This document shows, piece by piece, positions 7,976 to 16,775 of a stretch of DNA of 64,000 bases. The DNA comes from JADFRD01 sp964491015. GTDB lineage: Bacteria; Fidelibacterota; Marinisomatia; Marinisomatales; TCS55. Each line of letters opens with the position of its first letter. Position 1 is the first letter of the stretch. The position numbers were made by a program, and so were the translations under genes. Below the pieces are notes generated by a model. It saw nothing but the letters and a program-made list of their open reading frames with translations. It made no database searches and had not been told where the DNA came from. Location of the stretch: positions 62,001-126,000 of the forward strand of contig CAZBEY010000001.1 of the NCBI GenBank assembly GCA_964491015.1, read 5' to 3'.

Positions 7976-9208
7976 TTAACCAAAACTGTCGTAAGCAATC
8001 ATCTCTTTTTCGACGCCAATTTCATATAGCATATTATCTACGGCTGCAATCATGGGTGGTGGTCCACACATATAATATTCAATTTCAGTTGGATCTTCAT
8101 GATCTTTCAAATAATTATCATGCAAAACCTGATGAATAAAACCCGTTGGTCCTTCCCAATTATCTTCAGGTAAAGGTTCAGATAACGCCACATTATAATT
8201 GAAGTTAGGAAACGATTCTGCTATTTTTTTGAATTCATCATCATAAAACATTTCACGCAGGCTTCGAGCGCCATACCAGAAGGATACTTTTCTACCGGTC
8301 TTTAACGTTTTAAACAGATGATATAAATGTGATCTCATGGGAGCCATCCCAGCCCCACCGCCAATATAAACCATTTCACGATCAGAATCTTTGATAAAAA
8401 ATTCACCATACGGTCCCGAAATAGTGACTTTATCACCGGGTTTTAAATTGAATATATATGAAGAGGCCAATCCCGGAGGCACATCATTCCATAGTTGAGG
8501 AGGCGGCGTGGCAATGCGAACATTTAGCATGACCCTGTTCCCCTCTGCGGGATGGTTTGCCATTGAATATGCACGACAAACATCCTCATTATTATTTGCT
8601 GTTAAATCCCAGATATTATACTTGTCCCAGTCCGGATGATATTGATCCTCTACATCAAAATCTTTAAAAAGTAAGTTGTGGTATTCGGGAATATCAATCT
8701 GTATATAACCACCGGCGTGGAATTTTAACTCTTCACCTTCAGGCAATTCCATAACTAATTCTTTGATGAATGTAGCGACATTGTTGTTTGATTTGACAGT
8801 GCATTCCCATTTACGAATATTGAAAACCTCTTCCGGAACGCGAATTCTCAAATCTTCTTTTATTTTTAATTGACAAGCTAATCGCCAATGATCCTTGGCT
8901 TCATTACGACTGATATGCCCTGTTTCTGTCGGGAGAATTTTTCCGCCACCCTTCAAAACCTGACATTTGCACATCCCGCAGGTCCCGCCGCCGCCACATG
9001 CGGAAGGAAGAAAAATATTTTCCCCAGATAGTGTTGACAATAATGTGGAGCCGGGTTTTGTTGTAATATCATTTCCATCATCACCATTAATATGTATGAC
9101 AACCTCCCCTTGAGGTAGCAGTTTTGATTGAGCAAAATTTAAAAGAATAACCAAAAGTAAAATGACACCAGTAAATATAACAACCCCTGAAATAGCTGTG
9201 TAGATCAT
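7976..9208 (-). CDS. nqrF: Na+-NQR subunit F, NADH-oxidising
   Basis: NqrF takes electrons from NADH onto FAD and passes them through a [2Fe-2S] centre into the NQR complex. The 410-residue protein has one N-terminal membrane helix (residues 1-25), a plant-type ferredoxin domain with Cys71, Cys77, Cys80 and Cys112, and an FAD/NADH reductase domain with the flavin motif RAYSMANHP, the NADH-binding GGGAGMAPMRS, and the C-terminal CGPPPMI and aromatic DSFG ending. Length and cysteine spacing match the Vibrio protein almost exactly. It overlaps the nqrE stop by one base (TAATG). Confidence 0.97.
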   Translation of the reverse strand: MIYTAISGVVIFTGVILLLVILLNFAQSKLLPQGEVVIHINGDDGNDITTKPGSTLLSTLSGENIFLPSACGGGGTCGMCKCQVLKGGGKILPTETGHISRNEAKDHWRLACQLKIKEDLRIRVPEEVFNIRKWECTVKSNNNVATFIKELVMELPEGEELKFHAGGYIQIDIPEYHNLLFKDFDVEDQYHPDWDKYNIWDLTANNNEDVCRAYSMANHPAEGNRVMLNVRIATPPPQLWNDVPPGLASSYIFNLKPGDKVTISGPYGEFFIKDSDREMVYIGGGAGMAPMRSHLYHLFKTLKTGRKVSFWYGARSLREMFYDDEFKKIAESFPNFNYNVALSEPLPEDNWEGPTGFIHQVLHDNYLKDHEDPTEIEYYMCGPPPMIAAVDNMLYEIGVEKEMIAYDSFG

Positions 9209-9816
9209 TATAAATTAATCCCAGAAAAAGCCATGAACGCCATCGACAATAACCCGGTTAATAACATGGTAATTCCCAAACCTCTTAATTTTGGGGGTAC
9301 ATTAGAATACCGTAAACGATGGCGGATGGCTGACATAGATGCAATCGCCAAGAACCACCCCAATCCTGATCCAAATCCAAATACTGTAGATTCCATAAAT
9401 GTATACTCTCGCTCAACCAGGAATAATGAGCCACCAAGAATAGCGCAGTTTACAGCAATAAGCGGTAAAAAAATTCCAAGATTGTGATATAAGGTTGGTG
9501 AAAAACGATCCAGGATCATTTCAACCAGCTGAACCATGGCAGCAATAACGGCAATGAATACAATAAAGTTCAAATAGCTTAAATCGATTTCCGGCAGCCC
9601 TGCCCACGCCAACGCTCCATTCTGTAGAAAATAATGGTGTATCACCCAGTTCGCAGGAGCTGTGATCGTTAACACAAATGTGACCGCCATTCCCAAGCCG
9701 ATGGATGTTTCTACCTTTTTGGAAATAGCAAGGAATGAACACATCCCCAGGAAATATGCCAGGAGTATGTTTTCGATAAATACTGCTTTGACTGCTAAAC
9801 TAATATAATGTTCCAC
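9208..9816 (-). CDS. nqrE: Na+-NQR subunit E
   Basis: NqrE is a six-helix membrane subunit that, with NqrD, forms the sodium channel and holds an intramembrane Fe centre. The 202-residue sequence has the family pattern with Cys26 (LGMCSFLAIS) and Cys124 (AVNCAILGG), two of the four iron-ligand cysteines, plus the FGFGSGLGWFLA segment. It lies four bases downstream of nqrD and overlaps nqrF by one base. All features are typical, so the subunit should be functional. Confidence 0.97.
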   Translation of the reverse strand: MEHYISLAVKAVFIENILLAYFLGMCSFLAISKKVETSIGLGMAVTFVLTITAPANWVIHHYFLQNGALAWAGLPEIDLSYLNFIVFIAVIAAMVQLVEMILDRFSPTLYHNLGIFLPLIAVNCAILGGSLFLVEREYTFMESTVFGFGSGLGWFLAIASMSAIRHRLRYSNVPPKLRGLGITMLLTGLLSMAFMAFSGINL

Positions 9817-9820
9817 GATG

Positions 9821-10447
9821 CTACTCTTCCTCTACATTCATAATGGTTCTTTGAAACCAAATGATTAATCCAAGTATAATGAAAGCTCCCGGTGACAAAA
9901 CCATCAATCCATTATTTATGTAACCGGATGCATAAAAAGAAGATGGAATAATTTGGAATCCGTAGAGCGATCCGCTCCCCAATATTTCTCTAAATATCGA
10001 TACTGTCACCAGAATGAGTCCATAACCGAGACCGTTCCCTACACCATCCAAAAATGATCGCCATGGTTTATTTTGCATGGCAAATGCTTCCGCGCGGCCC
10101 ATCACGATGCAATTGGTAATAATTAAACCGACAAAAACCGACAGCTGTTTACTCATATCATACATATAGGCTCTCAATACCTGATCGGTTAAAATAACTA
10201 AAGAAGCAATAATAGTGAGCATGACGATAATCCGAACACGAGTGGGGATTAATTTTCTCAACATAGAGATAATTGAATTCGACATACTTAAAACAAAAAC
10301 CAAAGCGAGAGACATCACCACTGCCGTATCTACTTTGACGGTGACAGCCAATGCTGAACATATTCCCAATATCTGAATGGTAATGGGATTATTATTCATT
10401 AAAGGATCTGCCAGGACAGCTTTGGATTTATTACTTAAAAGTGCCAT
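9821..10447 (-). CDS. nqrD: Na+-NQR subunit D
   Basis: NqrD pairs with NqrE in the membrane core of the sodium-translocating NADH:quinone reductase. The 208-residue protein has about six membrane helices, Cys30 (ILGICSALAVT) and Cys113 (ITNCIVMGRAEAFA), matching the conserved iron-ligand cysteines of the family. The start at 10447 gives an N terminus slightly longer than some homologues but keeps the LADPLMNNNPITIQILG block that opens family members. It sits two bases after nqrC and four before nqrE. Confidence 0.97.
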   Translation of the reverse strand: MALLSNKSKAVLADPLMNNNPITIQILGICSALAVTVKVDTAVVMSLALVFVLSMSNSIISMLRKLIPTRVRIIVMLTIIASLVILTDQVLRAYMYDMSKQLSVFVGLIITNCIVMGRAEAFAMQNKPWRSFLDGVGNGLGYGLILVTVSIFREILGSGSLYGFQIIPSSFYASGYINNGLMVLSPGAFIILGLIIWFQRTIMNVEEE

Positions 10448-10449
10448 AA

Positions 10450-11160
10450 TTAGTTATCTTTTTTGCGAATTCGTCGAAAGAAAGTTTCGTATTTCCGGAG
10501 GTCTGTCTTCAAAAATGCCGTCACACCTTTTCCTGTCATCGTAGCACCGGATATACCGTCGACTTGATGAAAGGATTCCTGAGAGGTATTATCAACATTT
10601 CCCTTGACGATTTGAATACTGACTAATGCTCCCTCGTCGTTAATGATTCTTTTCCCTATAAAGTTTTTTGTAAACCATTCTTTTTCAACTTCACCGCCAA
10701 GACCGGGCGTTTCACCATGTTTGTAGAAGGTAATCCCTTTGACCGTTATACCATCTGATTCAAGGGCAATATATCCATATAAAGTAGACCATAACCCTTT
10801 TCCGGAAATGGGAACAGAATACCCATCAATGCCATATCCTGGTATATGCTTACAGTACACGGGGTATTGATCAATGTCGATAATATTTTCAACACTGACA
10901 TCCGAAAGCCTATTCCCTTTGCTGTCTACAACAAATCCTTCAACATTTTTCTCAAAAATCTCTTGTATAGTTTGTTGGGTCCAAGGTTCATCTTTTGTTT
11001 CGGTAAATCCCAACGAACGTAATATATTTTTCTTAATATCGATGGCAACATTCAAATCTTGTTTTTCCTTCAGAGACGTCGCTGCCAATGATAGCAAAAT
11101 TCCCAAAATAATGGTTACAATTGCTGTGAATACTAAGGTATAGGTATTACTCTGCTGCAT
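10450..11160 (-). CDS. nqrC: Na+-NQR subunit C, covalent FMN carrier
   Basis: NqrC carries a covalently bound FMN on its periplasmic domain and relays electrons within NQR. The 236-residue protein has one N-terminal membrane helix (about residues 9-28), a periplasmic FMN-binding domain with KHGETPGLGGEVE near 147-159, and the attachment motif SGATMT, in which Thr207 is the expected flavinylation site for ApbE. The gene overlaps the 3' end of nqrB by 14 bases and precedes nqrD by two bases. Length is slightly below that of gammaproteobacterial homologues. Confidence 0.97.
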   Translation of the reverse strand: MQQSNTYTLVFTAIVTIILGILLSLAATSLKEKQDLNVAIDIKKNILRSLGFTETKDEPWTQQTIQEIFEKNVEGFVVDSKGNRLSDVSVENIIDIDQYPVYCKHIPGYGIDGYSVPISGKGLWSTLYGYIALESDGITVKGITFYKHGETPGLGGEVEKEWFTKNFIGKRIINDEGALVSIQIVKGNVDNTSQESFHQVDGISGATMTGKGVTAFLKTDLRKYETFFRRIRKKDN

Positions 11161-12313
11161 ATCTCTTTAACCGTCGTTTAATATTCCCTCGAACAATATA
11201 GTAATCAATCAATGGAGCGAAAGCATTCATGAGTAATATTGCCAGCATGGTTCCTTCCGGATACGCCGGATTCATGGTTCGAATAATTACCGTTAGGAAG
11301 CCAATCATCATACCGTAAATCCATCTTCCTTTGTCTGTATGAGCTCCGGTGACCGGTTCAGTAGCCATAAAGGCAACTCCAAATAAAAAACCACCCATCA
11401 CCAAATGGTAATGGGCGGGCAAGGTAAGCATTGTATTTGAAGAATAAGGCGCCATAATATTGGTGAACACGGCAGTACCGAATAAACCAATCAAAGCGCC
11501 AACAATGACCCGCCAATTAACAATTCCAACATAAATAAGAAATAAAGCGCCAAGGATAATCAGGAATTTATTTGTCTCGCCTATTGAACCGGGAATATTT
11601 CCCCAGAACATATTGGACCATGAAAAATCAAATTGTGTAATATTCGATAATAAGTCTACTGCATTTCCGTTTTCAACAGCAGCAGGAACGGATAATGCTG
11701 TTGCTCCTGAAATTCCATCGACATTAATCCAAACCTTATCTCCGGATATTTGACCCGGGTAAGCGAAAAAGATAAACGCTCTTGCTACTAATGCCGGATT
11801 AAATATATTCATACCGACGCCACCAAAAATTTCTTTGCCAATCACCACACCAAATGATGTCGCAACTGCAACTTGCCACAATGGAATAGTGGGAGGCATA
11901 ATTAATGGAATCAGTACCCATGTGACCAAGAATCCCTCATTAATAGGATGTTTACGAATAACAGCGAATAAGATTTCCCAAAATCCTCCAGCGATGAATG
12001 CTGTCAGCAGAATGGGGAGAATAGAACTCATTCCTATCCAAAAATTTTCCATAACAGACCGATCTGTACCCGCTGCCTGAAAGCCAATATTGATAGCACC
12101 AAAAATATATAATGGAAGAAGAGCGATCACCACAAGGATCATAACACGTTTGTTATCAATACTATCACGGATATGGGGTCCTGACTCTGTTTTTTCATTG
12201 GTCGAGAACAAGATAGTGTCAGTTGCATCATAAACAGGATGTAATTTTTCTAATAACCCTCCTTTTGTAAAAACAGGCTCTATTTTATCAAGAATCGAAC
12301 GAATGATTTTCAT
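11147..12313 (-). CDS. nqrB: Na+-NQR subunit B, covalent FMN carrier
   Basis: NqrB is the large membrane subunit that binds quinone and riboflavin and carries a covalent FMN. The 388-residue protein has a soluble N-terminal stretch, then about ten membrane helices. The flavinylation motif DGISGAT places the acceptor at Thr205, and GMNIFNPALVARAF and GFLVTWVLIPLIMPPTIPLW are conserved membrane segments; MATEPVTGAHTDKGRW near residue 325 is a further family block. It is two bases downstream of nqrA and overlaps nqrC by 14 bases. Confidence 0.97.
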   Translation of the reverse strand: MKIIRSILDKIEPVFTKGGLLEKLHPVYDATDTILFSTNEKTESGPHIRDSIDNKRVMILVVIALLPLYIFGAINIGFQAAGTDRSVMENFWIGMSSILPILLTAFIAGGFWEILFAVIRKHPINEGFLVTWVLIPLIMPPTIPLWQVAVATSFGVVIGKEIFGGVGMNIFNPALVARAFIFFAYPGQISGDKVWINVDGISGATALSVPAAVENGNAVDLLSNITQFDFSWSNMFWGNIPGSIGETNKFLIILGALFLIYVGIVNWRVIVGALIGLFGTAVFTNIMAPYSSNTMLTLPAHYHLVMGGFLFGVAFMATEPVTGAHTDKGRWIYGMMIGFLTVIIRTMNPAYPEGTMLAILLMNAFAPLIDYYIVRGNIKRRLKRYAAE

Positions 12314-12315
12314 TA

Positions 12316-13668
12316 TTATCCTTCTGCCTCTAAAACATCCAACCCACGACGAATCACTGTCCCGATGTCTATTTTGCTCGCATCAGCAAAGGAGCATAAG
12401 GCAAAATCTTCTTCATCACATTCGAGTAATCCAAGTTGCTCCATTTCTTCAATATCATTGGCTAAAATGGAACGAAATAGAGGATTGGGTAAAATATCCA
12501 TCGGTAACACTTTTTCCCAAGAATTGATTGGAACCATGGCGCGCTCTTCACCGTTTTTATTTGTATTAAATGGATATAGTGACCGTCCAATTGAGTTAAA
12601 TGCATTGGTTAAACTGTATCGACTTTTACCGGATCCAAGGCGTAACATACCTAAAAACTCACGATCATCGGATTCAGGCAACACAGTTACACTTGTATGA
12701 TAAAAATAAACATGGTCGATTTTATCAATACATTTTCCAGTCAGGACGTCTCCGGAAATGAACCGGTTTTTCCCATCAATTATTCTTTCATTTATCAATG
12801 GTTGGATGGCTGTTCCCATCCTTGTTTTCAAATGGGTGGGTTTGTTAACGGCGGGACCCCCAATCGTCATGACAATGCTGGGATCAAATACACCTTTCAA
12901 AAACAATCGTCCTAATGTAATTACATGTTGCGCATTGACTGTCCATATAATTTTACCGGGTTTTAGTGGATCAATGTGATGAATTTGAATTCCTACATTA
13001 CCGGCAGGATGAGGTCCGGATATGGAATGAATTTTTGCCCGGGGTACATCCATTAAGGTCTCGGAAATTGAATTTTCGGCGACTCCGATATGAATATCGC
13101 CTTTCGTTAACCGTGACAATGCCGCCACACCGGTATTAAAGGACGATTCTTTATTTTGCAAAGCAACATCAATATCTACTGTTAATGGCGCCGAATTAAA
13201 ACAGGATATGAAAATTGAATGGGGTTCCTCCTCCGGATTAGCTATTTTATTAAAGGGACGCTGGCGAATTATCGGCCACAAACCGGCGTTCAGAATCTGT
13301 TCACTAATTTTTTCTTTTGAGGATTCAAGAATTTGTTTGGGGTCGAGAATCGGAAATTCGACCGATTCTTCATTTTGACTAAGCTCAATGATTATTTTTT
13401 CTATCACTCGGCGGGCCCCATAATGAATTTCGGTAATTTCTCCCGCTCCGGGGGATGCCCATTTAACCAAAGGATTGCGTTTATCATTAAAGAGCGGAGC
13501 ACCAACCTTTACATGCTCTCCCTTCTTTACCATTAATTTTGGTTTAACGTATTGAAATTCAGATGGATGAATCGCAGCTGTTTGCGGTTTTACGGATATT
13601 TCCAAATCCCTTTTGGGAACACCGGCAATCTGAATATCATGACCTTTTTGTATCTTTATTTGTGACAT
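12316..13668 (-). CDS. nqrA: Na+-NQR subunit A
   Basis: NqrA is the soluble cytoplasmic subunit of the sodium pump, thought to contact quinone. The 450-residue protein is a normal full-length member: an N-terminal barrel-sandwich-like region with KPKLMVKKGEHVKVGAPLF near residues 42-60 and SPGAGEI near 72, and a central block with GPHPAGNVGIQIHHIDP and HVITLGRLF. It is the first nqr gene, 31 bases after the stop of nuoN on the same strand, with no visible terminator between them, so it may share the nuo transcript. Confidence 0.96.
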   Translation of the reverse strand: MSQIKIQKGHDIQIAGVPKRDLEISVKPQTAAIHPSEFQYVKPKLMVKKGEHVKVGAPLFNDKRNPLVKWASPGAGEITEIHYGARRVIEKIIIELSQNEESVEFPILDPKQILESSKEKISEQILNAGLWPIIRQRPFNKIANPEEEPHSIFISCFNSAPLTVDIDVALQNKESSFNTGVAALSRLTKGDIHIGVAENSISETLMDVPRAKIHSISGPHPAGNVGIQIHHIDPLKPGKIIWTVNAQHVITLGRLFLKGVFDPSIVMTIGGPAVNKPTHLKTRMGTAIQPLINERIIDGKNRFISGDVLTGKCIDKIDHVYFYHTSVTVLPESDDREFLGMLRLGSGKSRYSLTNAFNSIGRSLYPFNTNKNGEERAMVPINSWEKVLPMDILPNPLFRSILANDIEEMEQLGLLECDEEDFALCSFADASKIDIGTVIRRGLDVLEAEG

Positions 13669-13699
13669 TTCCTTACTATTTATCTAAAAGAATTTACTG

Positions 13700-15193
13700 T
13701 TAAACTATCCTGATTAATAATTCTAAAGAATGGGAAACCCAATCAGCAATGGGCGCCCAGTAAATCCCAAAGAATACCGTTGGAATTGCCAAAATGAGTA
13801 AAATTACCATGACAGAAAACGATGGAACCTGGATTGTTTCAGTAGGTTCCCCTTCCAGAAACATCACCTTTACGACTCTAAAATAATAATACAGAGATAT
13901 GACGCTATTAATTGCTCCAACAATGGCGAGCCAATACATTTGCGGACCGACTTTAATCACGGATGCGAAGAGATAAAATTTTCCGATAAAACCGGCTGTG
14001 GGCGGAATACCTGTTAGTGACAGCATAAATACAGTCATAACTATTCCGACAATTGGCGTCTTCCAGCCCAATCCGCGAAAATCATCCAGTGATTCCCCGC
14101 CTCCTTGGGATTTTATATAAATCACGATAAAAAAGGCACCCAGGTTCATGAATATATACATGACTAAATAGAGCATAATTGCATACACGCCCTGGGATGA
14201 CGAGGTGGGAAGAGCCATGAGCATATATCCTGCATGAGCGATGCTGGAATAGGCCAGCATGCGCTTAATGTTGCTTTGCTGTAGAGCAACCAGATTCCCC
14301 AACGTCATGGTAATCACGGAAAGGACCGCCAGTATTTGCGGCCATGGAATGTCTGTGAATGTAGAAAGGGATGGATCAATAAAAGCGCCACTATCCCCAA
14401 AAACAGTATTAAAAAATCGTATGATTACTGCAAAACCCACCGCTTTAGGAGCGACGGATAAGTAAGCAGTAATAGATGTGGGTGCGCCTTCATACACATC
14501 CGGCGTCCAAAAATGAAACGGAACAGCAGATATTTTATATCCAAAACCTGCAAGAATAAAAATGGCTGCAAGGGTAAATGCAACATTTGCTGTTCCTTCT
14601 AAATTCCACATTGCTTCCTGGATAGCAAAATATTTGGTAGAACCGGCCAGACCGAAAATAATACTCATTCCGAATAACATGATCCCTGACGAAAAAGCAC
14701 CATAAATAACATATTTCAAGGCTGCCTCATTAGAACGAAGATCCCCTTTCAAATAACCGGCTAAAATGAAAGAAACAATGGATACAATTTCAATGGCTAA
14801 ATAGAGCATGATTAGATCAATAGCAGACGCCATTAGAAACATGCCAAAAACCATAATAGCCATGAGTGAATAATATTCTCCGGTGCGATGACCATCGAGT
14901 TCGTTCGTTTTTTGAGAAATAAAGATAACCAAAACTGTTGACAAAACCATCAGTGTTTTGAAGAATGATGCAAAAGGATCAAATGCCAAATTTCCCATAA
15001 ACAGTGCTGTGACAATCTCGTTATTCTGGGAATAGATTGCAATTTGAGTCAAGATCAATCCACCTAGAACCCAGAAGGCTGTTTTACCGGATTCTTTATC
15101 GGAATAAAATAAATCGGCTATTATCGCAACCAATACAGTGATGGTCAGAATGATTTCCGGCCTGTAAAAAGATAAGCTTTGTAGGTTATTCAT
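13700..15193 (-). CDS. nuoN: NADH-quinone oxidoreductase subunit N
   Basis: NuoN is one of the three antiporter-like proton-translocating membrane subunits of complex I. The 497-residue protein has about 14 membrane segments and the proton-channel family core: LYLAIEIVSIVSFILAGY near residue 130, a conserved lysine region FGYKISAVPFHFWTPDVYEGAP near 240, and NIKRMLAYSSIAHAGYMLM near 310. It is the last complex I gene, six bases after nuoM and 31 bases before nqrA. Confidence 0.96.
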   Translation of the reverse strand: MNNLQSLSFYRPEIILTITVLVAIIADLFYSDKESGKTAFWVLGGLILTQIAIYSQNNEIVTALFMGNLAFDPFASFFKTLMVLSTVLVIFISQKTNELDGHRTGEYYSLMAIMVFGMFLMASAIDLIMLYLAIEIVSIVSFILAGYLKGDLRSNEAALKYVIYGAFSSGIMLFGMSIIFGLAGSTKYFAIQEAMWNLEGTANVAFTLAAIFILAGFGYKISAVPFHFWTPDVYEGAPTSITAYLSVAPKAVGFAVIIRFFNTVFGDSGAFIDPSLSTFTDIPWPQILAVLSVITMTLGNLVALQQSNIKRMLAYSSIAHAGYMLMALPTSSSQGVYAIMLYLVMYIFMNLGAFFIVIYIKSQGGGESLDDFRGLGWKTPIVGIVMTVFMLSLTGIPPTAGFIGKFYLFASVIKVGPQMYWLAIVGAINSVISLYYYFRVVKVMFLEGEPTETIQVPSFSVMVILLILAIPTVFFGIYWAPIADWVSHSLELLIRIV

Positions 15194-15199
15194 AATCGA

Positions 15200-16750
15200 C
15201 TAAAATATTCCGGCAAAATTGCTCACGTTGGTGACCGTATCAATAATCACATTCACCGTACTGCTGATCAGATCCAAAAACGGTTTAGGATAAATACCCA
15301 AAAATAATGTTATAACTGCCAGAGGAATCACTGTGAAAAGTTCCATCCGGTTAATTTCCGGCAGGTCCTTATATTTTTCATTCAAAGACCCCATGAACAT
15401 CCGTTGAAATGCCCAGAGAAAATAAGCTGCGTTCAATAAGATACCGAGAGTTGATGCAATCACGATTGTTTTAAAAACGGGGAAAGCTCCGATGAAACAC
15501 ATCGCTTCACTTACAAACCCGGAAAAACCCGGCAAACCAAGACCGGCAAAAAATGCTAATGCAACTATACCGGTATAAATGGGCATTTGAGCTGCCAACC
15601 CTCCAAATCCTTCAATATCCCGATGGTGAGCTCTTTCATAAATGACACCCACCAAAATAAACAGCATGGCTGATATCGTTCCATGATTAAACATTTGAAA
15701 TACTGCTCCACCCAAACCGGCCTGTGCCGCTAAAACATTATTACCATGTACAGCGCCGCCAGCGATGACAGCAGCCATTCCAATCAATAGATATCCCATG
15801 TGATTCACACTGGAGTAGGCGACCAGTTTTTTTAAATCCTTTTGGGCCAGTGCGCACATGGCTCCCCATATAACATTGATAAGTCCCAGCACTGCCAATG
15901 CGCCGGCAAACCACCAGACAGCTCCCGGTAGCATTGTATAGTTTATTCGCAGCATACCATACACACCAAGTTTCAATAAGATCCCAGCTAGGATGACTGA
16001 AATGGCTGTGGGTGCTTCAACATGCGCCAGAGGAAGCCAAGTATGGAATGGAAATACAGGCACTTTAATGGCGAAACCGATAAAGAGCAATACCCATATC
16101 ACTTTAATGGCGCTCATTCCCCACCACATAACTCCATTCAAGGTAGTGGGAGCTGTTTCCATGAGCACCAGCATATCAAATGTATGACCACAGGTAAAAT
16201 AGAGGGCCAAGATAGCAATCAGCATTAAAACTGACCCAACCAATGTATAAAGGAAAAATTTAATAGCCGCATATTCCCGTTGCGGACCGCCCCACATACC
16301 AATCAAGAAAAACATAGGTAAAAGCATCACTTCCCAGAATACATAAAAAAGGAAGAAATCAAGCGAAAGGAACACACCCATTATACCAATATCCAATAAC
16401 AAAAACAGCGCAAAATAGCCTTTAACAGCTCGGTTGATATTCCAACTAACAAATGTTGACAGAAAAAATAACAACCCCGTCAATATCACCATGGGCAAAC
16501 TCAAGCCATCAACGCCTAATATATATGTAATGTTGAATGAGGGAATCCAGGTTGCTTTCTCCATAAACTGGAAACCACCATTGACCAAATCAAACCGTGA
16601 CCATAACCCCAGTGTAGCTAAAAACTGAATACCGGTGGTGACAGCGGTGATAATTTTGATTAGCTGAGTTTTTTCCCTCGAAACAAAAGCGACCGCCGCC
16701 ATGCCCAAAAGGGGAATCCAAATAATCCAACTTAGAATGTTTGTTTCCAT
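15200..16750 (-). CDS. nuoM: NADH-quinone oxidoreductase subunit M
   Basis: NuoM is an antiporter-like membrane subunit of complex I. The 516-residue protein has about 14 helices with the diagnostic FYVFWEVMLLPMFFLIG segment holding the conserved glutamate near residue 140, the lysine-containing FAIKVPVFPFHTWLP near 223, AHVEAPTAISVILAG, and QKDLKKLVAYSSVNHMGY near 300. These channel residues are intact. It lies 25 bases after nuoL and six before nuoN. Confidence 0.97.
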   Translation of the reverse strand: METNILSWIIWIPLLGMAAVAFVSREKTQLIKIITAVTTGIQFLATLGLWSRFDLVNGGFQFMEKATWIPSFNITYILGVDGLSLPMVILTGLLFFLSTFVSWNINRAVKGYFALFLLLDIGIMGVFLSLDFFLFYVFWEVMLLPMFFLIGMWGGPQREYAAIKFFLYTLVGSVLMLIAILALYFTCGHTFDMLVLMETAPTTLNGVMWWGMSAIKVIWVLLFIGFAIKVPVFPFHTWLPLAHVEAPTAISVILAGILLKLGVYGMLRINYTMLPGAVWWFAGALAVLGLINVIWGAMCALAQKDLKKLVAYSSVNHMGYLLIGMAAVIAGGAVHGNNVLAAQAGLGGAVFQMFNHGTISAMLFILVGVIYERAHHRDIEGFGGLAAQMPIYTGIVALAFFAGLGLPGFSGFVSEAMCFIGAFPVFKTIVIASTLGILLNAAYFLWAFQRMFMGSLNEKYKDLPEINRMELFTVIPLAVITLFLGIYPKPFLDLISSTVNVIIDTVTNVSNFAGIF

Positions 16751-16775
16751 TCCTTTTCCTTTAACCTTTCAAATC

